Assembly: GCF_902686445.1 (NCBI RefSeq)
Contig: NW_025920107.1
Span: 248,001 to 312,000, forward strand
From: Sciurus carolinensis
Taxonomy: Eukaryota > Chordata > Mammalia > Rodentia > Sciuridae
Reading direction: 5' to 3'
Length of the DNA stretch: 64,000 nucleotides
A program made the translations under genes and the position numbers. Shown here piece after piece: positions 21,716 through 32,570 of the stretch. Under the pieces are notes generated by a model. That model saw nothing but the letters and a program-made list of their open reading frames with translations. It was not told the origin of the DNA and did not search any database. Position 1 is the stretch's first letter. Each line of letters begins with the position of its first letter.

Positions 21716-22611
21716 ATTCTTAAATGTAGATTTCAGTGAGTGATATTCTTAAAGAACAAAATAAAAAATGTTCTTAAATGTAAAACTAACAGAAATTTTT
21801 GAAAATATACAAAAAGAAACAGGGAGGGTTTTACAAGTGCTTATTATACATACAAAAAAGAATGTGAAATTTAACTCTAAAATAAAACCTATATGTTAAT
21901 CATGAAGTGAATTCAGCTACCCATTAAAACAAGTTAAACCAGGCACACATGTGTATAATCCCAGTGACTTGCTGGTTGAGGCAAAAGAATCTCAACTTTG
22001 AGGACAGCCTTGCAACCTAGGTGACACTTTTTCACAAAATAAAACAATACAAAGGACCAAGAATGTAGCTTACTGGTAGAGCACTCTGGCTTTAATTGCC
22101 AGGACAGCAAAAAAAATGTGATTTGCTAAATCAATATAACAAGCTGGATATAAAAATATATACTTTTGTTCTTTAAAAACATTGAAAGTGCTACTGAGTG
22201 GAAATCACTTACTGACAAAATCAGAAGTAAACATATTAAATAAACTACTTTTGAAACAACTTTACATGATATAATTCAAAGTTGAGTTTACAATTTCATA
22301 AACTGATTTTCAAGAACTTCTCCAAAAATTCACTCTTTTGTTTTTTTCAATGTATTTTTTCTTTAAAAATAGTCAAATCTACTATAGATGTTAGAAGTAC
22401 ATAACAATATGCTATAAAGAAAACATATCTAGAATCTACCTTTGTGCAAGGAGTTTTCTGAATTAGGCTTCTAATTTGATTGTGCAGATTATTTACACAA
22501 TTCAACTAATAGGTTATTTTCCAAACTGCTTTAACTTTTTTCTTCTTGCCTAATTGCTGTTTGGGATCAAAAAATCACAGCAGACATAACCAGTTAAATT
22601 TTATCAAACAT
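21716..22611 (-). other. Intron-like sequence with one SINE
   Basis: Lies 3' of ASZ1-like exon 3. It was searched for the next ankyrin exon and none was seen. A composite SINE occupies 21,938-22,117. Confidence 0.55.
21938..22117 (+). mobile_element. Composite B1/ID SINE, diverged
   Basis: A 7SL-derived B1-like head (aggcacacatgtgtataatc) is followed by an ID-like body (aatgtagcttactggtagag) and an A-rich tail. An old copy. Confidence 0.8.
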
Positions 22612-22739
22612 CTTATCCTTATCAAAGCTTGCATTAGCACTTCTATCCAAAAGGATCCGAACCATCTCTACTTTGGCAATGCTAGCAGCATACAATAGAG
22701 AGGTCCATCTATACCAAAAGTTGGAATGTACACTAATGC
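22612..22739 (-). pseudogene. ASZ1: ASZ1-like exon 3 (ankyrin repeat), donor lost
   Basis: 128 bp after a TTGACAG acceptor, encoding an ankyrin segment that contains [20 protein letters not shown] and [12 protein letters not shown]. It corresponds to human residues around ISVDSTFRYGWTPLMYAAS. The length and phase (2 + 42 codons) match exactly. The bases following the exon are AT (22,611-22,610 on the minus strand) where GT is needed, so normal splicing to the next exon would fail. Confidence 0.85.
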
Positions 22740-23377
22740 CTGTCAACACAAAAACAATCTTTTAAAAGTCCCACCATCAAAAACAAAACAGTAACAAAAA
22801 AAGTCCTCACTGCAGTGTGTGTAACATATATACACATAGAGACATACAAAATATAGTTTATTCTATAAGAGGTTTTCTCGGTAATAATGGTCTTAGAAAA
22901 ATAGAAATATTGTGACTGATAAACTTGCTAACTTAAGTTCACTATATGTGCTATATTCTGAGTCTTGATCTGCATTTATCAATGTAAGTATAAAATAGTT
23001 TATAGTATAACAGGTTTTTCTATGCCACTTCTTTCTCTTAGGGGAGTTGGGAAAGGTTTCAGAGAGGGAATATGTCTTTTAAATTAGAATATTACACTTG
23101 GACCATATCTAAGATTGCAAATACCACATATTTCCCTAAGATATCCTAACTTTCTCTTCAACACAAAACTTACCCATGGGTGACCAGATAAAACAAGAAG
23201 CTAAAAAGTTAGGTTTAGGTTAGATTATGAAAGTCCTGTTATGAAATACAAACTACACTTTGTGATCCAGGGATTAACATCATTCTATCTGTATTATAAA
23301 GGCAACATAGATATATCACTGTTGAGAATGGGGCAGGATGCAGGGAGACAAATTTATGAGCATCAAATTAAGGTCAG

Positions 23378-23480
23378 GGGAAAAAGGGAGAGAGAGAGAG
23401 AGGGAGAAATATAGGGAGAGAGAGGAGGTGTGAGGTGGAGGGAGAGAAGGGGGCAGAGGGAGACACAGAGAGAGAGAGGA
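23378..23480. repeat. Purine-rich (GA)n tract
   Basis: About 100 bases, almost all purine on the plus strand (gagagagaga, gggagag units). Such polypurine tracts can adopt triplex structures. Confidence 0.9.
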
Positions 23481-24815
23481 CATGAGTAGGGTGGGGCAGG
23501 GTGTGTATAACAAAAGGACATTCAAATGTAGGATCATCAGAATTTAAAATTATTTTGACAAGGAGTGAAAAAAAGAAGAAATCAAAAATGACTATCAGGT
23601 TCTACCTTAGAAAAATGAATAATAAGTAGTGAGCTAGAATTCCCTTCACAGATTATATATCAGGACTTAGGTGTAGGAAAAAGTTTCAGAGTGTTATAGG
23701 GATAGAGAGTAACTAGGAGAAGAACCAGTTGACCTTAAAGTCCTTAATAATGTAATGGTAAAATCCTTGAAATTATATGTTTTTATCTAGTAATATTGAT
23801 AAATTTGGTTATATATAAAAAGCCTGAACTGTTTTTGGACTGAAGAAGAGCATAAAAGATGTAATAGAAGGCTAAAGATACAGTAAGTCAATGAACACAA
23901 TCCATTACATTTAGGTAAAATTTTTCTATAAGGAGATAGAGATTTCAATGGCAATCTCTCACTTCAACCTAAGTAGAATTTGCTAATCTCAATTAGGAAA
24001 ACATTTTTGTTTCAATGAAGGAAAAATTATATATGAAGCACCACTGAATATGGACTTGGCTTTAACACTGTATAATTTACAGATTTTATTGTCTTTGGCT
24101 CTGATGTATTCCACTTGCAAAGATGAAGGTAATATCACCAAGAAAATATAAACTTAGGGCAGGGATTACTTTTTTCTGTTGAAATATTAAGTCACTGAAA
24201 ATCTAGATATGTCCAATTCCCAATTATCTCACTTTAAATGGTATAAGGCAGATGAAAAACATTGAGAGAAAAAAATAGTTAACAATCTCAGTACATACAT
24301 AAAATGCTATCTCAACTTGTTGACTCTGAAATATTCCTCTTTAAATTGCTACAACTGAAAGCATATGAGTTCAGAAAAAAGTAACTTTCTCATTCTTTCC
24401 TTTTTTGATACTACTATTTGAATTTTGATAGTAAATGTAGAAAAATGAAAAGACATGAAACAAAAAAATAAAACATTTGATATAAAAGTTCTTACCAATC
24501 ACCTATAATATTAAAATTAAGTTCTAGGTATAGTGTTTAAAACAGGTATCTTATAAGGATTAATGCAATATACTATATAGTTCAAAATATTCAAAATAAC
24601 ACTACATTGTTTTTGGATATATACAGATATCATAAAATATAAAGATATTCATAGGAATGATACTCAACAACTGTAGGAAAGTGATCAACTCTGTGTGTGG
24701 GGGGGTTTCTATATCTTTCTTGAATATGCAAAATACTTCATAGAGAACTAAACATATTACTATACAGAAAAATAACAAACACTTGAGATACCTTCAAAAT
24801 TAAAAATGGCTGCTA

Positions 24816-25008
24816 CTTTTTATTTTATATCAAATTCCAGGCACTTAACCATTTAAACACTGAGACACATTCCTAGCTCTTTTTTATATTGTCTCACTGA
24901 ATTGCTTAGGGTCTTACTACATTTTTGAGGATGACTTTGAACTCATGATCCTCCAGCTTCATCCCCAGAGCCCCTGCGATTACAGAATTGTTCCACCTCA
25001 CCTGGCAC
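24816..25008 (-). mobile_element. Composite B1/ID SINE
   Basis: Reverse-strand B1-like head (ending near cctcacctggc at 25,005) plus an ID body and a T-rich left end. Diverged. Confidence 0.8.
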
Positions 25009-25569
25009 AATTTCATTTTTTAATTAAAGGTTTTGACTGGTGTAGAAATATGTTTCAAAAACAAAAATGGTTTTGAAATGCAAAATAATAGAAATAGTTA
25101 TTAAAGACTTAAATGAGAACATGTAGAATAAAATACCCCAAAAAAGCAGTAAGGGTGTGTGAGTGGGAAAAAAAGGCAACATATCTTTCCACTTTACACG
25201 TATGTATTTTTTATAGTTTTTTTAATGACCTTTCAATATTTTGTAATTAAAATCAAATTTCTAATGGTTGACTAAATACTTAGCAATAGGCTCCTTCAAA
25301 AGACTCAAAAAGCCATAAATGCTATCAATTATATCAAGTTCTAATTCTTCAAGAGCCTCCATCACCTTCATTGAATCTCATCCCACTATTCAGACAAATT
25401 TTCTTTTCTAAAACAAATTTCTGCCTATTCTTTCCCATCCAACACTACCAACACTATACATGCATTTATATTAGTTATTCTGGCCTCTTTCTCCTTATTC
25501 AAATTTCATTCAATATCATTCTTCAAGTAGAAACAAAGTTCCACCACCTGACCGCCAAGTGCAACATGT

Positions 25570-25790
25570 TTTTCATTTGCTAATAACAACAAACATTTGT
25601 ATATTGTTTATATGTTCTACATCCTTTAATTTACACATTGTCTCATTTCAATTCTCTCTCTCCCCAAAAATCCTTTTATATAAATGCATCCATATTTCAC
25701 AAGGGAGGAAATTGAAGATTAGGAAAGTTTGTACCTGGGTCCAGATTACAGAACCATTGAGCAGCAGAGTTAGTAATCAAAGACTGATCC
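25570..25790 (-). mobile_element. MIR SINE, ancient
   Basis: Matches the reverse strand of the MIR core: attgtctcatttcaat, then aagggaggaaattgaag, then gcagagttagtaatcaaaga. Typical of an old tRNA-derived mammalian SINE. Confidence 0.7.
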
Positions 25791-26542
25791 GATTTGTTTC
25801 CAAAAGATTTTACTTTCTACCAAACCATATATCATCACTAACACAGAAGAAAATCATTTTGCTATATACAATCTCATCTATTTTGTGTGTGAAAGTTTTG
25901 TAGCTATAACTAGATGGTAAATATCTGTTATATTGTTGCATAATTTCAACCATTAGAGTCAATAATTTACATTTGCATATGAAGGTAATTTTAAAAATAT
26001 TTAATAAACAGAATAGCAAAATGAAACACAGGACAGAATCGTGATGCTTTACATAAACAAACAGATGCTCCAAAAGTTCAAGTAATTTTCCTAAGAAACT
26101 AAACTGAATAGGCAATAAAGCTGGAACAAATATTCAAGGCAGTTTTTTATAACATCTAAGCTCAGGCCTCATCCCACCAAAAGCAGAAACTACAGGATAG
26201 AAAAAGAAAACTACAACGTATACAACTAGAAACAATTCTTGAGAAATATAAACTACAGTAAAGTAAATGCTGAAAAAGAAAACTCAGGGTGGGATAGGAT
26301 TAGTCCGAATAGCCCTCGTGAATGATTTGTAAGAACCAATGTAAGTTAATTAGCAAGGCACGCAATGTGAAGGCAAAAAAACTAAGGCAGGCAGAACTCA
26401 AAGTCAACTTAGATATTTAGAACGACGGTTATATCAATGTCGATTGCATTTTCATTAGAAAAGCAGCACAAGCCTTTTGAAACAAGGAATGCTTGTTAAC
26501 TTAGAAGACTATGTTCAGTTGACATTACCCCTTAACTGTCAC

Positions 26543-26642
26543 TAGAATCCAGGAGCTCCTCCACTGAGGAAGTATCTCCAGTGGTCAATGCCTTCTTAAA
26601 CATTGCATTCTTTTCTTCTGTAGGCAAAGGGATGTTTAATTT
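26543..26642 (-). pseudogene. ASZ1: ASZ1-like exon 2
   Basis: Acceptor TTTCTTTAG, then 100 bp in phase 0 encoding KLNIPLPTEEKNAMFKKALT and TGDTSSVEELLDS. This aligns with human KLKGLLPIEEKKEKFKKAMT. The donor is A|GTGACA, weak but with GT. Joined in phase to exon 3 it gives a serine where human has glycine. No stop inside. Confidence 0.85.
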
Positions 26643-27004
26643 CTAAAGAAAGGCAAAAAGCTAACTCCGTGTTAATCGTGTTTCCGTTCTCAGGTCAGGA
26701 AACAGTGGCATCTGCTGAGGACACAGCTGTCAGGGTCCGGTCCACAGGGACAGCTTATGCAGTGTCCATACCTAAGAGGAGGGGCAAGACCAGGTCCGAA
26801 CCTGAGGGAGGAACTGCCTGAAAGTCAAAGCAGTGCACCTGTGAAAACCACATCTGCGGAAAGGAAGGAAAAATGAGGGGTTTGCTTCAGTCCAAACGCC
26901 CGAACTTGGAAATGCTGGTGAAAAGGGAAACACCCAAAGGAGATAAAAAGCTTCCGGGCAGGGCCTCGCCTTCTAAATCCGTACACACAAGGCCCCAGCC
27001 CTAC
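26643..27004 (-). other. Intron 1-like sequence of ASZ1 copy
   Basis: Short (about 360 bp), more GC-rich near exon 1. Nothing else recognised. Confidence 0.6.
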
Positions 27005-27090
27005 CTGGGAGGCCCATTTGAAGTACTTGATCTGCCAGCCGTCATCCTCGCTAAAGCTACTCTCCTCTCAGCCAGCCACCGAAACACCCT
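27005..27090 (-). pseudogene. ASZ1: ASZ1-like exon 1 with in-frame stop
   Basis: The minus strand reads ESSFSEDDGWQIKYFKWASQ up to a GTAGGG donor at 27,004, matching the human start region ESSESEDDGWEIGYLDRTSQ. Just upstream the aligned frame reads GVSVAG-stop-EESS, with TGA at 27,068-27,070 where human has glycine. The codon at the aligned start is not ATG. The reading frame is therefore closed at its beginning. Confidence 0.82.
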
Positions 27091-27280
27091 GGAGCGGGCC
27101 CACTTCAGTGTCATGCCCGCCCAGCCGCTCTCCCAGCGCCTGCACAGTGTGCGTGCGCAGGGCTGTGCACCAAGAGTGGCGCGAGAGGGAGCAACTTGAG
27201 AACGCTAGGACCTAGGCCTCCGTGCAGGCGCATGGCTGCGTGTATGCCCCTCTTCTCCGCGGCTCCTACTAACCCAGAGG
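27091..27280 (-). promoter_or_regulatory. Possible relic promoter/CpG-rich 5' flank of ASZ1 copy
   Basis: CpG density is locally higher (gtgcgtgcgcag, agtggcgcgag) than anywhere in the surrounding 10 kb, directly upstream of the ASZ1-like first exon. Inferred from position and composition only. Confidence 0.4.
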
Positions 27281-28178
27281 AGAGCTTGAGGGGTGGCAAA
27301 CCGGCGTGTCCAACAGGCTGAAAGGCTCCTGACCAAAACATTTGGTTCCTTTCAGGTACTCTCTTGCTGTCCTTATACAGTATTTGGTGAAACATTTGCT
27401 GGGGCAGGAATGCCCAGTTATGGCAGAAGCCAACAAGACCAGGCTCTCCTGGCCATCCACCGTCCTGTCCATCACCCGTGGCCAGTCCTGCTGCTAAATG
27501 TGTGTCCCAGGGAAAGGTCTCGGGCTGGTGGAGCACTATGCATGCGAAAAGCCATCAGAGAGTGTGATCCAAGAGGAGCCACGAGGAGGACCTTCAAGGA
27601 ATTCTTTACACTTAAGGTGATGTCAGAGTTAGACACTTAGACCATTGGACACTTGCCTGCTGTGAAATATAGATGTCCCAGAGTAAACTCAGCCAAGAAC
27701 TGGGGGTGCAGGGAGGAGTGGGTCCAAGGAGCTACAAAGACTGTACAGATTTAAACAACCAGACAGGAAGTAAATGATTCAAACCCCAGGAGAAAGCAGC
27801 CCAAGGTCAAACACAATTTTCAACTTCTGACTTCTAGATGGAATCTTGATAGTACATTATATTTGCTACTAAAGAAAAGTTGATTCATCACAGAACAGAG
27901 CACATTTATATACCAAGATTATTTAAGAGGGAAGTAGCCATGCACCATTCTTTAAAAAGTGCTAAGCAGTATATTTTTTCCTTGAAGATTCTTGGTTACT
28001 TATTTACTTCAGAGACTTTCAAAGGTAAGTACTTTTAAGTAAGTTTCTTTGGGGGGCACATTTGTCTTTCTAGATGCATTCATTCAATGCATGTTATGGA
28101 TCAGTAGGTATAGTAGGCCCAGCTAGGTTTGATAAGACAACATTAAAGACAAACTAATTTGCCTCATGGAGCTCATAT
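27281..28178. other. Intergenic sequence, no gene seen
   Basis: Moderate GC to about 27,640, then AT-rich. The end (28,090-28,178) resembles an ancient interspersed repeat that continues after the L1 insertion. Confidence 0.5.
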
Positions 28179-28315
28179 ATTTTTTTAATTTATTTTTATT
28201 GTAGACAAATGGGATACATCTTGTTTCTCTGTTTGTACACGAAGTGGAGGCATACCATTTGTGTAATCATACATTTATCTAGGGTAATAGTTTTTGATTC
28301 ATTCTGTTATTTTTT
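28179..28315 (-). mobile_element. Very short 5'-truncated L1 with TSD
   Basis: 137 bp identical in layout to the last part of the L1 3' UTR at 17,955-18,060 (reverse strand), beginning with the T-run of the poly(A) tail. It is flanked by GGAGCTCATAT at 28,168-28,178 and 28,316-28,326. A clean target-primed insertion. Confidence 0.9.
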
Positions 28316-28326
28316 GGAGCTCATAT

Positions 28327-29330
28327 TTTAATGAGAAAGAGTATGCAAATAAATGAGACTTTCAGAAAGTAAGTGCCCTAAAGGAAATAAAATAGTGTTG
28401 ATCAGTTTTTGAAATCAAATTACTTAGGTTGTTTTCTGGTGGAATCATTAGTTGTAGCTGTGAACCCCTGAGCAATTTTCTTAGCTTCCATCTCTGTACC
28501 AGTTCCATCTCTGTACCATCTCTATAAAATGGAGATGCCAGTAGTGTTCAACAAAAAGAGTTGTTGTGAGGATTAAATTTAAGTAATGGGCTTGAAATAG
28601 GGCCCATCTCAGTGTGAGGTAAATAAATCTTAACTGTTATTATTGTAAGTTTAGATAAGGTACTTAAAGCTTGAACAGGGTCCCAAATGACAAAAAGTTG
28701 TTAGTCATAAAACATGGGAGAGTAAAGCTTGACTGACAGTGGAGATGTCTAGTCAAGATTGTAAGGCAGGTAAAAGTTGAGACCCAGGTCTAGAACCATG
28801 GTGGATAAATGAGACTCCAAAAGGGCAAAGTTTAAGGATATACTCACTGACAAATACAATGAGTGCCCCCTTAAATCTCAGTCACCTTGCTTTCCTTGCT
28901 TGTAGCAAGGAAAAAAAAAGTTAAGACTGGGAAACGAAAGTGTTTTGTGGGCATTAAATAAGGAGTTTGGGTTTTACTGTTAAGAGTTTTTTAAAAATGA
29001 AATGTTTCTAAGCTAATGAAAGATGTTTTCTGAAAAGTGTGTGTAAATTGAAAGACATTCACTTTTGTAGAGTAGTCTTTTGGTTTGAACAGCTGGATAA
29101 GTAGTGATATCATTTAATATGATGAGGGAAGACTATGGAATAAACTTGAAGATATAATGAGCATCTCAAAATTAATTCAAAGCCAAACATCCATGTGTAA
29201 TTGTCAGGTGGGTGGTTAGAGGTAAGGAACTCAGTAGAACCTGTCTTGGAGATTTGCATTTGGTAGTTATCTACAAACAAGTAGTTGTTTTAAACCTTGT
29301 GGTTTATCCAGCAAGAGCTTATGTAAATAT
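28327..29330. other. Intergenic, ancient repeats
   Basis: 28,327-28,400 continues the old repeat split by the L1. A plus-strand MIR lies at 28,430-28,650. The rest is unassigned and AT-rich. Confidence 0.5.
28430..28650 (+). mobile_element. MIR SINE, ancient
   Basis: Plus-strand MIR core: gagcaattttcttagcttc, ataaaatggagatgcc, gttgtgaggattaaattta. It carries a small internal tandem duplication (ccatctctgtacc). Confidence 0.75.
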
Positions 29331-29780
29331 TGATTAGATTATTCTAGAACTTATAAGGAAAAGTAAAGGAACTAGAAAACTTAAAACAGTTCCAAAAAGA
29401 AGAATGAAGTAAGAGGAATCGCTGCATTGATTTCAAGATTTTCAGGACTTTGTGATACAGATCAATGGAATAGAATGGAGAAACTAGAAGTGACACCATG
29501 CAAGTATGGTGTAGCTAATTGGACAAAGATGTGAGATCAATTTAATGCAGGAAGGGTAGAGTCATTTCAAATAGTGGTGCTGGAGCAATTTAATACCCAT
29601 ATGTTAAAAATAAAAAGAACCTCAACCTAACCTTCATGCCTTTTAAAACATTAACTTAAATGGATCATAGATTTACATGAATGTTAATAGCTACATTATT
29701 TATATTTGCCAAAAATAGAAAACAACTCAAATTTCCATCAGCTGATAAATGGATAAACAAAATTGTTATATCCATACCAT
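29330..29780 (+). mobile_element. Ancient L1 fragment
   Basis: Degenerate ORF2 end: gtgctggagcaatttaata, then atttgccaaaaatagaaaac and ctgataaatggataaacaaa. All frames closed. Confidence 0.7.
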
Positions 29781-29885
29781 CTGTATTAGTTTCCTATGGC
29801 CACTGATACATATTATCACAAAACAATGTGGCTTACATCAGAATTTTTATACCTCACTCTTCTGGAAAGTAGAAGGGAGGGGTTA
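29781..29885 (-). mobile_element. MaLR-type LTR fragment
   Basis: ttagtttcctatggccactg, atcacaaaacaatgtggctt and tcttctggaaagtagaa resemble the reverse strand of MLT1-type LTR ends. Confidence 0.55.
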
Positions 29886-30287
29886 CTTACAAAATTTATT
29901 GTGAATTCTAATCAATAGGATTTGAGAATTAAATGTGAAGGGTGATGAGGTGAGAAGTTAAAGTAGATAATAAAATAAACAAATAATAAAGAGAATAAAG
30001 AGGAGGAAACAGCATGAATGTTTAAGGAAATTGATGTCCAGTTAAGTCTGGAGTTCCTGGGAGAGTCCTGCACTATTGGTTAAACTTAAGTCATCTTCCT
30101 AAAAGACAATGACATAAGGTGATGATTACCAAGAGAGAATGAAGATGAGGTTGGGGTCTGAGAATATATCCTTGGGTACCACCAAAAGAAAGGAGTAATA
30201 CAAAGGGCTTAAGAAATAGTAATCAAATTAGCAGAAGATAAGGGAGAAATCAGTGCTTCAAAAAATTGACCAAATTATAACCCAAAT
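29886..30287. other. Intergenic, no clear feature
   Basis: AG-rich, with some resemblance to old mammalian dispersed repeats. No gene. Confidence 0.45.
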
Positions 30288-30640
30288 AATAACAACAATA
30301 ATGATGATATTCATTTGATAGTGCTTCCTACATTCCAATTAGTGTTCTAAGGGCTTTACTTATATTAAATTAGTAAACTTCACAAAATTCTATGGAAGTA
30401 AGTGCTATATCAATTTAATAGAATGGGAAATAAAGGCACACTGGGTTTAGTACTTCTATGTGTTCTGACATTTCTCTAAGCACTTTATATCCACTGATTC
30501 ATATAATTTTCACTATAGTTTTTAATATTCCATTGTCTCACCATTTTACCAGTAAGGAAACCAAAGTACAGAAAAGTTATATAAGCTGTCCAAGAACACA
30601 TAAGTAGGATAAACTAAATTTGTACCAGGCTCTTTGGCTC
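30288..30640 (-). mobile_element. Two adjacent MIR SINEs
   Basis: Two consecutive reverse-strand MIR copies: 30,288-30,450 (ctaagggctttacttatatt, gaatgggaaataaaggcaca) and 30,460-30,640 (ctctaagcactttatatcc, agtaaggaaaccaaagtaca). Both are ancient. Confidence 0.65.
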
Positions 30641-32312
30641 CCATGTTGTGCTCAGGTTTAACTTGGGAAAAGCAATGCCCACAAATCACTCTCTCCTCTG
30701 GGGATACTTGTTGTGCCATTTGAATGATTCCCGCACTGTAAAGGGAAGCACTCCTTTCCAAAGAAGTTTTCATCTTCTTGCTAGAAAACCAGAATAAACT
30801 ACGATTCATTTACAGGTTAATCACTTACATAATCATTTACAGGTTAATAAGTTTTATTCCAGAATAGATTAAAAAAAATGGGTGATTTGGTTTTGTCTGA
30901 AAACATTTGGGAATTTCCCCAGGATGATTTTCTGGAATGGTCAGAAAACCACCTATCCACTACAGGAAAGACTCCAGTATGCTACATGGTTCACTGATGT
31001 AAAGAATTTGGTAAAACAAAGACAACAAGAAACCAGCGACATACCAGGAGTAACTGTTATTCAAATTTAGCTTTTTCTAGTCCTTGGGTTTGTTTTTTAA
31101 TAGCTTTTAAGCTTTGACTCAGACATTAGTGTTGATTAGCCAATACAGTTCATTTTGCCATAACAAATGATGATGCTGTATTTCATGGGAACTTGTCTTA
31201 CTGTTAGTATTATCACATTTTCATAATTCTTGCTTATTTTCTATAGGAGTATGCATGGCATTATTTATAAAAAATTGAAAATATTCCATTGGGATCCTAA
31301 AATCATAATCTGATCTGAATTCAATTTGGGTTAACTTTCTCATTTGGAGATAATTTTGCAGGCATAAAATGGCAAAAATATTTTTCAATTATTAGAATTT
31401 ATGTTCACAATTAAGGTGAAAGATAAGCTATATCTTTTTATTGTATGGCATTCGTTGAGTTCATGAATACTTACTGTGGGGCTAGTGTATTTTCTTGCCA
31501 TCACAGGAGAAGTTGTAAGGAAGGCAGGCAAGATCCCTGACCTCAGAATATTTATAGTCTAGTCAGAATCAAATAAATAAGTACATTAAATATGAAGGGA
31601 AAATTCTATTAAGAAAAACTAGCAAGGTAAAGGGGATAAAAGATAATGGAGGCAAATGGAAACTTAAAATAGGAATTTTAGGGAAGTCCTCTCTGAGATG
31701 ATATTCTTAGTGTGATGGGAAGTGACAGGGATTTGATTTATCATAATAAAAATATCACTGGCTGCAAGAAGAAAAGGGTATACATATAGAAGCATACCAG
31801 TCACATGAATTAGTGAATATAAAGATTTGAGGAGTTGAGTCTAGGGCAGTTCCAAGTTTTTATTAAATTTACTTTTATTAAAAATATAAAAAAATACTTA
31901 GAATGTTGAAGTTAAAGTACTAAAACAGGAATGAATTCTTATCTGAGTTCTTATATGTTTCTTTAAGGAATAATCTTAGATGAGAGTATAATCCAAATCT
32001 TTAAAGTGGAAAAAATTTCACCTGGAAATTTTGAAAATGGATGTTGGTTAAGAAGCATCAAGTAATACAGTGTGAAGAATCAAGTTAATAAAAATGTTTG
32101 TGATATGTTTGTTTCTTCAACAGCAAATAAAATATCTAATAAGTTAGAAGTAAGATGATAGGGAAAGAGAGGTCAGAATGGCATTCAAATTATAGGCCTA
32201 AATAATTTGGAGAATGATGATGGTGTTTACCTCAGTGGTGAAAAATGAATGGAAATGAAGAGTTGAATATGTGTTTATGGGATAAGTTGGGCATTGAAAT
32301 TAAGAGTACCAA
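30641..32312. other. Intergenic, no gene seen
   Basis: AT-rich. 31,450-31,740 looks like an ancient dispersed repeat (gatccctgacctcagaatat). A 15-base unit (catttacaggttaat) is repeated at about 30,808 and 30,834. A 62-codon open frame at 30,882-31,070 has no recognised relative. Confidence 0.5.
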
Positions 32313-32529
32313 TTGAGATCTTGTGGTGGCACATGCCAGTAATCCCAGTGGCTCAGAAGGCTGAGGCAAGAGAATCTCATGTTCAAAGCCAGCTTCAGCA
32401 AAAGTGAAAAAAATTAAACAGGGGCTAAGAAATTCAGTGAGACCCTGTCTCTAAATAGCACAAAATAGGGCCGGGGATATGGGCTCAGTGTTCTAGTGCC
32501 CCTGAGTTCAATTCCTGGTTACTCCCTCA

Positions 32530-32569
<40 letters not shown>
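32313..32569 (+). mobile_element. Composite B1/ID SINE with 39-base A tail
   Basis: B1-like head (tggtggcacatgccagtaat), a middle with gagaccctgtctctaaatag, an ID-like tail (atgggctcagtgttctagt), then 39 consecutive A from 32,531 to 32,569. The long pure tail suggests a younger insertion or later slippage. Confidence 0.9.

Positions 32570-32570
<1 letters not shown>

Larger units (their letters stand above)
22740..26542 (-). other. Intron 2-like sequence of ASZ1 copy
   Basis: 3.8 kb, AT-rich. Contains a GA-rich tract (23,378-23,480), a minus-strand SINE (24,816-25,008) and a MIR (25,570-25,790). No further exon seen. Confidence 0.6.
10905..27090 (-). pseudogene. ASZ1: ASZ1 (GASZ)-like decayed gene copy
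   Basis: ASZ1 is a germ-cell protein with ankyrin repeats, a SAM domain, a leucine zipper and a C-terminal anchor. It acts at mitochondria and nuage in piRNA biogenesis. Five minus-strand exons are recognisable, in correct order and phase: exon 1 (27,005), exon 2 (26,543), exon 3 (22,612), then two SAM-region exons (12,043 and 10,905). Exon 1 has an in-frame TGA and no ATG at the aligned start, and exon 3 has lost its GT donor. The exons for most ankyrin repeats and the first half of the SAM domain are not visible between 12.1 and 22.6 kb, where an ERV, two L1s and an assembly gap sit. About 13 of 42 residues of exon 3 differ from the human protein as I remember it, more than expected under constraint. 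Exons beyond the last one would lie past the window or are lost. The alternative is a damaged or misassembled true locus. Confidence 0.8.

Noticed and set aside
27111..27536. 141-codon minus-strand frame upstream of ASZ1-like exon 1
   Set aside because: Out of frame with the ASZ1 exon and without recognisable domains. Reflects local GC-rich flank.
30882..31070. 62-codon open frame with protein-like composition
   Set aside because: No family recognised, no splice or promoter context. Worth only a database search.
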